From positions 62,001 to 126,000 of the forward strand of contig JANNOQ010000082.1 of assembly GCA_031399085.1 (NCBI GenBank): a stretch of DNA of 64,000 nucleotides, given 5' to 3'. Shown one piece after another: positions 1 to 8,772 of this stretch. The stretch's first letter is position 1. The number at the start of each line of letters is the position of its first letter. The notes under the pieces were generated by a model. The model had not been told where the DNA came from and searched no databases. It saw only the letters and a list, made by a program, of their open reading frames with translations. A program made the position numbers and the translations under genes. Source of the stretch: R-RK-3 sp031399085. Its GTDB lineage: Bacteria > Pseudomonadota > Alphaproteobacteria > Rhizobiales > Rhodomicrobiaceae.

Positions 1-2
1 CC

Positions 3-515
3 GCCGCTCTGTTCATTCTCACGACAGGTTTTGACCCGGTCGACGCCGTGCTCGGCAGCGTCGGCAAGGACGCAACGCTAACGGGCCGTACCGTATTGTG
101 GGTGTTCGGATGGGACGCCTTTATGGACCGGCCCTTGTTCGGGCACGGCTATCAAGGCTACTGGGTCAGTGAAAAAACGCCTGTGCTGCTGCTGCGATAC
201 GTGATGCAGGCGGACCTTTGGAACTTTCACAATAATTTTATTGAAGTCGCCGTGGCGTTCGGAATATGGGGTCCTATCCTGCTTATCGCAGCGTTCATCA
301 TCGGCATGACGCGTGCCCTCGCCGAGTTTTTGGCGACTAAGTCGATCTCAGCGCTATGGTCGCTTCTGTTCTTTATCTTCATGATCATCTTTGCCTTAGC
401 CGAGGTTTCGCTTTTCGCCAATCACGCATTTCTGCAGGTGCTTTTCGTCATCGCCATGGCGGCACGAGACCCGCCTCCAGCGCGACGCGAATCTCAGCAA
501 CCTTTGGGAAACTGA
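3..515 (+). CDS. O-antigen ligase/polymerase-like membrane protein, 3' part only
   Basis: The reading frame is open to the window edge, so only the last 170 or so residues are seen. They contain the segment RPLFGHGYQGYW followed by FHNNFIEVAVAFGIWGP, which has the pattern of the C-terminal part of O-antigen ligase/Wzy-type polymerases (a G-x-G loop, then an H-N-x-x-x-E motif before a hydrophobic helix). Two or three membrane helices follow, and the tail is short and polar. Proteins of this family join or polymerise surface polysaccharide units at the periplasmic face of the inner membrane. The substrate cannot be told from this fragment. The GTG at 48 is an internal valine, not a credible start. 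The family call is inference from pattern and topology. Confidence 0.7.
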   Translation, partial: AALFILTTGFDPVDAVLGSVGKDATLTGRTVLWVFGWDAFMDRPLFGHGYQGYWVSEKTPVLLLRYVMQADLWNFHNNFIEVAVAFGIWGPILLIAAFIIGMTRALAEFLATKSISALWSLLFFIFMIIFALAEVSLFANHAFLQVLFVIAMAARDPPPARRESQQPLGN

Positions 516-566
516 GCCGCTGATCGAGTGTTTCTTTGTTGTGGACGAAAATCGGAGGGATCAAAA

Positions 567-1055
567 ATGTTGAAAATCTCGAAAATGCCTATGGTCGCCG
601 CAAGTGTTATGGCGGCTTTACTGCTGGGGGCGCCTGCCACCAACGCCAAAAAGGGCGACGGTGTCAAAGTCGGCATACTGACCTGTGTCGTCGCCGGTGG
701 AACCGGTTTCGTGTTCGGATCGAGCAAGAGCCTTCGGTGCAATTTCGAAAGCGAGAACGGCAAGGGCGAACGTTACGCCGGCAGCATCAATAAATTCGGC
801 CTCGACATCGGCGTCACGGGACCGGCAACCATGACTTGGGCGGTTATTGCGCCGACGGGCGATGTTGGACGCGGCGCGCTGGCGGGAAATTACATCGGCG
901 CCTCGGCCGAAGCGACGGCTGGTGTCGGTGGCGGCGCTAATCTTTTGGTTGGCGGGTCGAACGACACAATCTCATTGCAGCCACTCAGCGTCCAAGGCCA
1001 GACCGGCCTCAACGCCGCGCTCGCGGTTTCGGAGTTGGTTTTGCGCAGCTCGTAA
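567..1055 (+). CDS. DUF992 family exported protein
   Basis: This 162-residue protein starts at ATG 567, preceded by a GGAGGG ribosome site at 554-559. An earlier in-frame start at 528 would add residues before the signal peptide and has no comparable site. A signal peptide ends near APATNA at about residue 26. The mature part opens with VKVGILTC and contains GSSKSLRCNF, ERYAGSI and GLDIGVT, the conserved blocks of the DUF992 family, which is common in alphaproteobacteria. The function of the family is unknown; a periplasmic or envelope location is inferred. The gene stands alone and ends 24 bases before a strong two-way terminator. Confidence 0.85.
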   Translation: MLKISKMPMVAASVMAALLLGAPATNAKKGDGVKVGILTCVVAGGTGFVFGSSKSLRCNFESENGKGERYAGSINKFGLDIGVTGPATMTWAVIAPTGDVGRGALAGNYIGASAEATAGVGGGANLLVGGSNDTISLQPLSVQGQTGLNAALAVSELVLRSS

Positions 1056-1079
1056 CTGTTTTCCTTGCATCAAATAGCG

Positions 1080-1108
1080 AAAAGGCGCCGATTTGAGCGG
1101 CGCCTTTT
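1080..1108. terminator. Bidirectional Rho-independent terminator
   Basis: A perfect 10-bp stem, AAAAGGCGCC paired with GGCGCCTTTT, surrounds a 9-base loop. The outer A and T runs give a U-tract in either direction. It lies between two convergent genes (DUF992 protein and TPR-methyltransferase) and can end both transcripts. Confidence 0.9.
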
Positions 1109-1131
1109 CAATATAAGCTCTGACGCAGATC

Positions 1132-2940
1132 CTACGCCTTCTGGCACCAAAACTGATACATCTGGTCGAACAGCCGCGGCTGCGCCTCCTCGAAAGCGCC
1201 CCACGCAGAAAGCGTTCCCGGCCAGCTTTCGCTCGGAAAGGCGTTAAAAAAAGCGGCGGTGAGAGGAGGCGGAAGGTTGAAGCCGCGAAAGGTGACCTGG
1301 TTCTGTTTGAGAAAAGCCTCAATCTCAGACATGAAAATCGGACGTTCCTGCTCATGCAGGAGCAAATCCCGGAAATTGCTGAGCGCGTAGAAATCGTGGG
1401 AAATGGTCAGCTCGCCCGCAACATCGGCGCGGTTCATCAAACGGACACGATAAGCGCGGGCTTCGGCATCATCGCAACCGGGGCCGGGATAATCGTCCTC
1501 CTGCTTGAGCTCGCCAATGGTGCGGCGGGCGATGGCGCTGTAAAGCCCTGTCAACATCAGTCCGCCCGGCCTTAGCAGTTTTAGCAGCGCCTGCCAGCCC
1601 TTGAACGGCTCCTGCATATGATGCAGAACCCCCACCGCCTCGATTATATCGAACGGTCCGCACTCTGGCGGGATGGTTAGAAGATCGCCTTGGGCGAAGC
1701 GGATATTTTCGACTCCGAAGCGCTCCGCCTTGTCTTGGGCATAGGCAAGGCTGCTCCGGCTTAGATCGATAGCGAGCACGTCGGCCAGCGGCCCGTAGCG
1801 GACGGCCACGGCTAGCGCGTGCTTGCCCGTCCCGCCGCCCGCGACGAGCACTCTGAAGGGCCGGTCTAGAAATGACAGCGTTCCGGGGGCGGCGAAGCGC
1901 TCAAGCACGCGCCGGGCGGTGTTCTCACGAGGAATTTGAAAACTCGTCCAGCGGGGATAGGGATGCGACTCATATTGCAGAGCTACTTTGCGGGACGTGG
2001 CGTCCGCAATGGTCCCAATTGCTGGAATTTGCTCGGCCAAGGCCGCTTGCCGCCCGCTCGCTTCGAGTTGCGCCGCCAACAATTCGCCGAGACCGCGCGG
2101 GCGGATCGCGCTGCAATCATCGGCAGTCAGCTTCGCGCCGACGATGGCGTCAGCTGGCTGATAGAGCAAGCGCAGCATGAGATTGCGCGCCTCGCCGGGC
2201 GCTCCGGCTCGAAGCGCTGCGCCGTTGACCGATAATGCGGTGAGGCGCTCGATTTCGTCTGTGCTTGCCGCAAAGACATGCTCATTGTCCAGGCATTGCT
2301 GGATCAACGCCAGCACGAAGCCGGTCAACGCCCTATCTTCAAACCGCTGAGCGGGCAATTCCATAAGCAACACGCGCCGTAAAGCAGTGAGCAGCCGCTC
2401 CAGCCCTAAATCGCGATTTGGGCCGCTGGTCAACGCCGCGAGCAACAGCGGATGGCTGAGAATCTTGCCGGTTCGGCGCAGCACCAGATCCCTTACCGCG
2501 TCATCCCCCCTGCCCTCTTCCATCTGCGCAATGCAGCCGCCGAGAGGCGAAGCCACGCGCAAATGCGCGACCGCCGCCGTTGCGATGCACTGCCGGTCGA
2601 TCCGGTCGAAGGCGAAGGCCGCAAGCAGGCCGTGCGCATCGAGAGCGCCTGGCGCTTGCAACGCGTAACGTCCAAGCAGCAAGGCAAGACGCTGCGCCGG
2701 ATCGAACCAAGCCGGGCGCAGCCGCAGCGCCTCGGTCAAAAGCTGCGCTGCTTCGTCAATATCCCCGATGCGCTCCTTGGCGCTTGCAAGGTTGAACAGC
2801 GGAACGGGATTGCGCGGCTCGGCCTTGCGCGCCTTGGCGAAGGCTTCGGCGGCCAAATGGAAGCGGCCCGCGAGGAACGCGTCTTTTCCTTGGCCCAAAA
2901 AATCCGGCGTTGGCGGCTTAGCGCGGCTGGCTTGTCTCAT
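1132..2940 (-). CDS. TPR-containing class I SAM-dependent methyltransferase
   Basis: The 602-residue protein has two parts. The N-terminal 90 residues form tetratricopeptide-like helices (GRFHLAAEAFAKARKAEP, then a second repeat ending ALRLRP). After a helical linker comes YESHPYPRW at about residue 320, a motif I associate with TPR-methyltransferases of proteobacteria. A Rossmann methyltransferase domain follows, with motif I at VLVAGGGTGKHAL, an acidic residue at IDLS, QGDLL, and EAVGVLHHM with PGG after it. The substrate is unknown; the TPR part suggests a protein partner. It is transcribed toward the shared terminator and has no operon partner. Confidence 0.8.
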   Translation of the reverse strand: MRQASRAKPPTPDFLGQGKDAFLAGRFHLAAEAFAKARKAEPRNPVPLFNLASAKERIGDIDEAAQLLTEALRLRPAWFDPAQRLALLLGRYALQAPGALDAHGLLAAFAFDRIDRQCIATAAVAHLRVASPLGGCIAQMEEGRGDDAVRDLVLRRTGKILSHPLLLAALTSGPNRDLGLERLLTALRRVLLMELPAQRFEDRALTGFVLALIQQCLDNEHVFAASTDEIERLTALSVNGAALRAGAPGEARNLMLRLLYQPADAIVGAKLTADDCSAIRPRGLGELLAAQLEASGRQAALAEQIPAIGTIADATSRKVALQYESHPYPRWTSFQIPRENTARRVLERFAAPGTLSFLDRPFRVLVAGGGTGKHALAVAVRYGPLADVLAIDLSRSSLAYAQDKAERFGVENIRFAQGDLLTIPPECGPFDIIEAVGVLHHMQEPFKGWQALLKLLRPGGLMLTGLYSAIARRTIGELKQEDDYPGPGCDDAEARAYRVRLMNRADVAGELTISHDFYALSNFRDLLLHEQERPIFMSEIEAFLKQNQVTFRGFNLPPPLTAAFFNAFPSESWPGTLSAWGAFEEAQPRLFDQMYQFWCQKA

Positions 2941-3008
2941 CGCCGTTGCCTAGCCCATCGTCCAAGAAAAGCCAAGCCTAACCCGTATGGCGCAAGCGGG
3001 CGAGCGGC

Positions 3009-3563
3009 TTAGCAGCCGGGCGGGGTGTCCACCCCGCGCCCGGTCTTAAATCTGTCCTCGATGGTCTCGACCAAACCTTCGTAAAAGGGCTTCTCCGCCG
3101 TGGGGAAAGTGATACTAAGGACGTTGATGACTTTGCTGGCGCAGGAAAACATTACCTTTTGATAATAGATGTTCTCGCCGCGAAAGCCTGACAGCACGAA
3201 CCATGTCTGTCCGGTCGGACTGTAATCCATTCGGTCGTACCCGCCGAACTCGTCAAGAATAACCTTGCGGTACTGCGCCGGCGTGTAGCTCTCGGTGTTA
3301 AATGTTGCATAGACAACGATCTTGGCCCGCCCGTCTTGCGAGGTGAACGTCTGCCCGCCGCCATTCTCGGGGAGCTCGCCTGCTATAAACAAGGCGGACG
3401 GATAATAGAAACTGTAGCCGAAACGAGCGTTTTCATAGGTGATCCAGCGTTCCTCGGCGGCCGGCTTGTGCTTCGTCGACGCCGCCGTGACGCCACCGGA
3501 GAAAAGCACGAGCATCGCGGCCAGCAGCAGCGCACGATGCGTATGGACGGCTTGTGACGTCAT
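3009..3563 (-). CDS. Hypothetical exported protein
   Basis: The 184-residue protein has an N-terminal signal peptide (hydrophobic stretch ALLLAAMLVLFSGGVTA, then AAS). The mature part holds WITYENARFGYSFYYP, resembling the beta-rich modules seen in small exported proteins that begin with a phrase like 'yGFsi.yP'. A GAGGG site 8 bases upstream supports the ATG at 3563. Two cysteines (FSCASK and the C-terminal PPGC) could form a disulfide. I do not recognise a named function. It sits 80 bases downstream of the secreted esterase on the same strand, so the two may be co-transcribed. Confidence 0.65.
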   Translation of the reverse strand: MTSQAVHTHRALLLAAMLVLFSGGVTAASTKHKPAAEERWITYENARFGYSFYYPSALFIAGELPENGGGQTFTSQDGRAKIVVYATFNTESYTPAQYRKVILDEFGGYDRMDYSPTGQTWFVLSGFRGENIYYQKVMFSCASKVINVLSITFPTAEKPFYEGLVETIEDRFKTGRGVDTPPGC

Positions 3564-3642
3564 GATCCAGCCCTCAAAAAGAATGGTCGCTCTCGGGCAA
3601 CATTATTGCCCAGTTGCGGAGCCTTGCTGAATCAAACCTGCG

Positions 3643-4584
3643 TTAGCGCGGCAGCGGAAATCGCTTAAAGAACTTCAAGCTGACATCCGCCGCCGAGATA
3701 TCCTGATTGGCCGCGCCGAGCATCGAGCGCAGAAAAGGACGGTTGCCGATCTGCGCGCCGGGCGGCAAATGTCCCCCACCCTCGACGGTGAGCAGCACCA
3801 CGGGCGATCCCGACTCGCATTCAGCAAATTGCTTTGCCATGACCGTGGAACCGTCGGCCTGGTCCTTGTCCGGCAGCGGCTTTACCTCGGCCTGACTCTT
3901 GCAGCGATTATGGCGGCGCCAGAATTCCACCGTTTCCGGTGTCGAGAGCACGCTGCCGCGCCGCGCCAGCGGCCCGATCTCACCGCCCTCCCAGGGCACG
4001 ACCCGGTCTTCGGTCGAGTTGATGATCAGAAACGGCGCGCTGCCGGCACGTGGACAGGTCTCCGCCACATCGGACGGCATGGTGGCGATCACCGCGGCAT
4101 AGGCGGCAAAAATCCCCGGCGCTTCGCAGGCGATGCGAAAAGCGAGCATGCCGCCATTGGAGACGCCGACGAGATAGAGTCGCTTTGGATCGGCCACCCC
4201 ATCTTGCACCAGACGATCGGCGAGCTGGCGGATGAAGCGGACATCGTTCGGACCGTCCGCCGAGCCGGTGCGCCCATCGTTCCACCGCCGTCGCAGTCCG
4301 TCTGGATAGACGACGGCGACGCGGCTGCCTCGCGCCAACTCATCCATGCCGAAAATGCGGCTCATGGATTTGCCGCTCATCAGCGCGCCATGCAATGCAA
4401 TGACCGTCGGCAGGCGCTGGCCGGGCTTCATGCCATCCGGCAAGATCACCTGGAAACGGCGCTCCCGGCCGCCGGAGTCCATGCTGCCTTCAAAAACCTC
4501 GGCCGGCGCCGATTGAGCGAATAGCGCCATCGAAAACAGGGCCAGCGTCAGGCTTAGCAAAGCGTGAGAGAGTTTGTCGAGCAT
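3643..4584 (-). CDS. Secreted PHB-depolymerase-type (LpqC-like) esterase
   Basis: The 313-residue protein has a signal peptide ending near QSAPAE (residue 28), then an alpha/beta-hydrolase fold. The nucleophile elbow is GVSNGG, the likely catalytic aspartate lies in STEDRVVPW, and the histidine in GGGHLPPG. The oxyanion segment is ALHGALMSGKS. This order matches the polyhydroxybutyrate depolymerase/feruloyl esterase family (LpqC type). Proteins of this family cleave polyesters or aromatic esters outside the cytoplasm; the substrate here is unknown. No separate polyester-binding domain is visible. A GAGGAT site precedes ATG 4584. Confidence 0.8.
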   Translation of the reverse strand: MLDKLSHALLSLTLALFSMALFAQSAPAEVFEGSMDSGGRERRFQVILPDGMKPGQRLPTVIALHGALMSGKSMSRIFGMDELARGSRVAVVYPDGLRRRWNDGRTGSADGPNDVRFIRQLADRLVQDGVADPKRLYLVGVSNGGMLAFRIACEAPGIFAAYAAVIATMPSDVAETCPRAGSAPFLIINSTEDRVVPWEGGEIGPLARRGSVLSTPETVEFWRRHNRCKSQAEVKPLPDKDQADGSTVMAKQFAECESGSPVVLLTVEGGGHLPPGAQIGNRPFLRSMLGAANQDISAADVSLKFFKRFPLPR

Positions 4585-4761
4585 GACCGGCGATCCTCAA
4601 TGCGCGATGCAGCGTTATGTTATCAAGCATACGGGCTGGCCGCCATTCTTCCGGCGGGGGCTGAACCTTCGCTGAATGCATGACTTTGAACACTATTGTC
4701 CCATTGCGGCGCTTGCTGCGGCGCGGTAAAACGGCGTCACAAGACGGCCAGGAGATCAAGC

Positions 4762-5172
4762 ATGGCGAAAGCCGAAGCGCAACCAGAGCGGCCTCTATCC
4801 CCGCATTTGACGATTTTTCGGCCCTACATCAACATGGTGATGTCGATCCTCCATCGGATCACCGGTACGGCGAACTATTTCGGCACGCTGCTGCTCGCCG
4901 CCTGGCTGACCGCCACGGCATCCGGACCCGACGGGTTTTTAGCCGCCAACGAATGGGCCGCCTCCCCGATCGGATTGCTTGTGTTGTTCGGTTATAGCTG
5001 GTCGCTGATTCATCACGCGCTCGGTGGCATTCGCCATTTCGTCTGGGACACGGGGCGGGGCTTCGAGCTTGCGGCCGTGCGGGCCATGTCCTGGGGCACT
5101 ATGGTCGGTTCGGTAACCCTCACGGCCATTGTCTGGGGCATTGGCTTGATAAAATGGGGAGCCTTCGCATGA
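4762..5172 (+). CDS. sdhC: Succinate dehydrogenase cytochrome b556 subunit
   Basis: The 136-residue membrane anchor has RPLSPHLTIFRPYINMVMSI at residues 9-28, SILHRITG just after, and HHALGGIRHF in the second helix region. These are the SdhC signature with heme- and quinone-binding residues. Three transmembrane helices are predicted by eye. ATG 4762 is chosen because AGGAGA lies at 4750-4755; an upstream in-frame ATG at 4696 would add a basic, cysteine-rich stretch unlike the family. It overlaps sdhD by four bases (ATGA) and opens the sdhCDA operon of complex II. Confidence 0.95.
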   Translation: MAKAEAQPERPLSPHLTIFRPYINMVMSILHRITGTANYFGTLLLAAWLTATASGPDGFLAANEWAASPIGLLVLFGYSWSLIHHALGGIRHFVWDTGRGFELAAVRAMSWGTMVGSVTLTAIVWGIGLIKWGAFA

Positions 5173-5552
5173 CCAGCTATCGCACCTCGCTGTCGCGCGT
5201 CCGCGGGCTTGGCTCGGCGCAATCCGGCACCGAGCACTTTTGGGGACAACGGCTGTCGGCCGTGTCGAACCTCATCCTCCTCGTGTTTGTGTTTTATTCC
5301 GTCATTCATCTTGCCGGCGAGCCGCTCGACGTCGTCCGCGCCTATTTCGCATCGCCCGTGGTCGCGATCCTTGGCTGCTTGTTCGCATTTTCGGCGGCCT
5401 ACCATATGCGGATTGGAATGCAGGTCATCATTGAGGATTACGTCCACGCCAAAACCACGAAACTGCTCTTGCTGATCCTGAACACCTTTTTTGCGGCGGC
5501 GGTCGCGCTTACCTGTGTTGTTGCGATCATTAAGCTGAGCTTGGGAGCTTGA
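5169..5552 (+). CDS. sdhD: Succinate dehydrogenase hydrophobic anchor subunit
   Basis: The 127-residue protein has three membrane helices and the segment AAYHMRIGMQVIIEDYVH at the start of the last helix, the usual SdhD signature with a heme-ligand histidine. The start codon overlaps the sdhC stop (ATGA at 5169-5172), which implies translational coupling. With SdhC it anchors the catalytic subunits in the inner membrane and forms the ubiquinone site. sdhA follows two bases after the stop. Confidence 0.93.
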   Translation: MTSYRTSLSRVRGLGSAQSGTEHFWGQRLSAVSNLILLVFVFYSVIHLAGEPLDVVRAYFASPVVAILGCLFAFSAAYHMRIGMQVIIEDYVHAKTTKLLLLILNTFFAAAVALTCVVAIIKLSLGA

Positions 5553-5554
5553 AC

Positions 5555-7396
5555 ATGGCGGAAAACGGCAAGGGTAATGGCGTCAGCGCCCCGAAGACCA
5601 ATGGCCGCGCCTATCCGTTCAACGATCACACCTTCGATGTGGTGGTTGTGGGCGCGGGCGGCGCAGGGTTGCGCGCGACGCTGGGTTGCGCCGAAGCCGG
5701 GCTGAAAACCGCCTGCATCACCAAAGTATTTCCGACGCGCTCGCACACCGTCGCGGCGCAGGGCGGCATTGCCGCATCGCTCGGCAATATGGGGCCGGAC
5801 GATTGGCGTTGGCATATGTATGACACGGTGAAGGGTTCCGACTGGCTCGGCGATCAGGACGCCATCGAATATCTCTGCCGCAATGCCTCCGCCGCCGTCT
5901 ATGAGCTGGAGCATTATGGCATGCCCTTCACGCGCACCGAAGAAGGCAAGATTTATCAGCGCGCCTTTGGCGGCATGACCACCGATTTCGGCGAAGGCCC
6001 GCCCGCCCAGCGCACCTGCGCCGCCGCCGACCGCACCGGCCACGCCATGCTGCACACACTTTACGGCCAGTCGCTGCGCCATTCCGCCGAGTTTTTCATC
6101 GAATATTTCGCGCTCGACCTGATCATGGACGATGAAGGCGCCTGCCGCGGCGTCGTCGCCATGTGCATCGAGGACGGCTCGATCCATCGCTTCCGCGCGC
6201 AGAAAACGATCCTGGCGACCGGCGGCTACGGGCGCACCTACTTCACCTGCACCTCCGCCCATACTTGCACCGGCGACGGCAACGCCATGGTGCTGCGCGC
6301 CGGGCTGCCCTTGCAGGACATGGAGTTCGTGCAATTCCACCCGACCGGGATTTACGGCGCGGGCGTGCTCATCACCGAAGGCTCGCGCGGCGAAGGCGGC
6401 TATTTGACGAACTCGGAGGGCGAGCGCTTCATGGAGCGCTATGCGCCGCACGCCAAGGATTTGGCCTCGCGCGACGTGGTGTCGCGTTCGATGACCGTCG
6501 AGGTGCGCGAAGGGCGCGGCGTCGGTCCGGAGAAGGACCACATTTTCCTGCATCTCGACCATCTCGACCCGAAAATCCTGGCCGAGCGCCTGCCGGGCAT
6601 CACCGAGAGCGCTCGGGTCTTTGCCGGCGTCGATCTGCGCCGCCAGCCGATCCCGGTGCTACCGACCGTGCATTACAATATGGGCGGCATCCCGACCAAT
6701 TATCACGGCGAAATGGTGATGCCGATAGGCGGCGACCCGGACGCGGCCGTGCCCGGCCTGATGGCGATTGGCGAGGCGTCCTGCGCCTCGGTGCATGGCG
6801 CGAACCGGCTCGGCTCGAACTCGCTGATCGACCTGGTGGTGTTCGGCCGCGCCGCCGCTTTGCGCTGCGCCGAGGCCATCGAACGCGGCTCGTCGCAATC
6901 GCCCCTGCCCGCCGATGCCGGCGACAAGGCCGTTGCGCGCCTCGACCGCTACCGGCACGCCGATGGCGGCACGCCGACCTCCGCCCTGCGTCTTCAGATG
7001 CAGAAGATCATGCAATCCAACTGCGCGGTATTCCGAAGCGCCGAGGTTTTGGAGGAAGGCGTCTCCCGCGTTCAGGAAATCTGGGCGGGCGTCGAGGACA
7101 TCAAGGTGACGGACCGGTCGCTGGTCTGGAATTCCGACCTTGTCGAGACGCTAGAATTCGACAATCTGATTGCCCAGGCGGCCGTGACGGTGACGGGAGC
7201 GGCGGCCCGCCAGGAGAGCCGCGGCGCGCACGCCCGCGAGGATTTCCCCAAGCGCGACGACGCCGAATGGATGAAGCACACGCTGGCATGGGCGGACTAT
7301 GACACGCGCGCTGTGCGGCTGGATTACCGGCCGGTTCATACGCGCACGCTAACGAATGAGGTGAAGTATATTGAGCCTAAGGCGCGGGTTTATTAG
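5555..7396 (+). CDS. sdhA: Succinate dehydrogenase flavoprotein subunit
   Basis: The 613-residue protein oxidises succinate to fumarate in the TCA cycle and respiratory chain. An FAD-binding start VVVVGAGGAGLRA lies near residue 29, and SHTVAAQGGIAASLG carries the histidine expected to bind FAD covalently. HPTGIYGAG, the catalytic-arginine region RGEGGYLTN and the C-terminal RLDYRPVHTRTLT are all present. ATG 5555 is preferred over TTG 5549 because GGGAG at 5543-5547 is well spaced. The usual partner sdhB is not next; it lies 2.3 kb further on, past two unrelated genes. Confidence 0.97.
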   Translation: MAENGKGNGVSAPKTNGRAYPFNDHTFDVVVVGAGGAGLRATLGCAEAGLKTACITKVFPTRSHTVAAQGGIAASLGNMGPDDWRWHMYDTVKGSDWLGDQDAIEYLCRNASAAVYELEHYGMPFTRTEEGKIYQRAFGGMTTDFGEGPPAQRTCAAADRTGHAMLHTLYGQSLRHSAEFFIEYFALDLIMDDEGACRGVVAMCIEDGSIHRFRAQKTILATGGYGRTYFTCTSAHTCTGDGNAMVLRAGLPLQDMEFVQFHPTGIYGAGVLITEGSRGEGGYLTNSEGERFMERYAPHAKDLASRDVVSRSMTVEVREGRGVGPEKDHIFLHLDHLDPKILAERLPGITESARVFAGVDLRRQPIPVLPTVHYNMGGIPTNYHGEMVMPIGGDPDAAVPGLMAIGEASCASVHGANRLGSNSLIDLVVFGRAAALRCAEAIERGSSQSPLPADAGDKAVARLDRYRHADGGTPTSALRLQMQKIMQSNCAVFRSAEVLEEGVSRVQEIWAGVEDIKVTDRSLVWNSDLVETLEFDNLIAQAAVTVTGAAARQESRGAHAREDFPKRDDAEWMKHTLAWADYDTRAVRLDYRPVHTRTLTNEVKYIEPKARVY

Positions 7397-7467
7397 CGGC
7401 TTCGCCTCTCGCGGATTGTCCTGCTACGCGGCTTGCTGAACGATTTCCGTAGCGGACAGAAAACACG

Positions 7468-8682
7468 TCAAGCGGAGGCAGTCTGAGCATTGCCTTCCGC
7501 AGGCTGACGCTCGATCAGCGCCATGGCGATCGCCGATATCGCGAGTAGCACCGCAACCCCCGCCAGCAGCACAAACAGCTCCCCAAACCCGCCATACGCC
7601 CCGTGCAAATACGACACGGTCGGCACCGCGGCGGCGACGGCGGCGAAGCTGAATGTATAGCGCACGGAATAGACGCGGGTGCGGAATTCCGGGGCGGTGT
7701 AGCGCGCGACCATCACCTCGTTGATCGGCACGAGGCCAAAGACCACGAACATCATCGGCAGCGCGAAGAGCAAGGTCGAGACCCCGCCGATCAGGCCGGT
7801 CAGCAGGAGAAACGGCGCTTGCAGGAGCGCGACGATCAGGAAAATCCGGCTGAGCGAGTGACGGTCGAGCAGCGAGCCGATCAGGATTTGCGCCAGCGCC
7901 GCCAGCGCGTAGACGACGAAGACGAACAAACCGATGCCCGATACGCTCATTGTCAGATCGGCAAGGCGTTCCTCGAACAGCTTTGGCATGACGACCGTCG
8001 CCGCGCTGAAGATGAAGCCGCCGAGCGCCGTCGAGAGCATGATGATGGTGAAGATTCGGACCATTTCGGCGCGCGAAATGATGCGTTCGGCGCCGGTGCG
8101 AGAGGGTGAGCGTAGCGGGCCTGGATCGGCGACCAAGGCCCAGAAGGCGATTCCCATCGCAATGCTCGCCAAGCCGGGCACAATGAACGCCGCGCGCCAC
8201 GAAATCAGGTCGGTTAACACCCCCGTCATCAGCGCGGCCGATGCGATACCGAGATTGCCGCACAAGCCGTTCAGCCCCATGATCCGCCCGATGCGCGCCG
8301 GGTCGATGGCCGACAGCATCGCATTGCCGATCGGATGATAGATCGCCGCGAACACGCCCACCAAAGTCAGCGCCGCGCCGATCTGCAACGGCGTCTGCGC
8401 GAAGCCTGTCAGCACGCAGCCTGCCCCGACGCCGATGAAAAACAGCGTGATCAGCCTATGGCCGCTCACCCGCTTGCCGATCCAGCCGAACGGCATGGAG
8501 AAGAGGCCGAAGGCAACGAACCCGCCGATGGAATAGGGCAGCAATTCGCCAAATGGGCGGTTGAGCGAAACTGACAGCGCTAGCACGGCCGCCGGATAGA
8601 TCAGCATGACGAAATGGTCGAGAGCGTGGGCGAAATTGAGGAAGCCGACCAATCGCGAGGAATTCTGCATCATCTGTTCCAT
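7468..8682 (-). CDS. MFS transporter
   Basis: The 404-residue protein has about twelve membrane helices in the layout of the major facilitator superfamily. Typical loop motifs are FGWIGKRVSGHR between helices 2 and 3 and LDRHSLSRIF in the second half. The start is uncertain: ATG 8682 gives a normal N-terminus, whereas longer options run back into the divergent AraC gene. It probably exports or imports a small molecule; the substrate is unknown. It diverges from an AraC-type regulator with about 90 bases between them, the usual arrangement of an efflux pump and its regulator. It converges on sdhA. Confidence 0.82.
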   Translation of the reverse strand: MEQMMQNSSRLVGFLNFAHALDHFVMLIYPAAVLALSVSLNRPFGELLPYSIGGFVAFGLFSMPFGWIGKRVSGHRLITLFFIGVGAGCVLTGFAQTPLQIGAALTLVGVFAAIYHPIGNAMLSAIDPARIGRIMGLNGLCGNLGIASAALMTGVLTDLISWRAAFIVPGLASIAMGIAFWALVADPGPLRSPSRTGAERIISRAEMVRIFTIIMLSTALGGFIFSAATVVMPKLFEERLADLTMSVSGIGLFVFVVYALAALAQILIGSLLDRHSLSRIFLIVALLQAPFLLLTGLIGGVSTLLFALPMMFVVFGLVPINEVMVARYTAPEFRTRVYSVRYTFSFAAVAAAVPTVSYLHGAYGGFGELFVLLAGVAVLLAISAIAMALIERQPAEGNAQTASA

Positions 8683-8772
8683 TGCCGTCGAAGGCGTCAA
8701 TTTGCCCGCCGCTTGATAATATAAGCGCAACCATTGGCTTGCTCGCGCCGTCAGGACAGCTATCATCGAGAA

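Noticed and set aside
5438..6562. 374-residue open frame opposite sdhA
   Set aside because: It is antisense to a certain gene, rich in codons mirrored from sdhA, and has no family resemblance.
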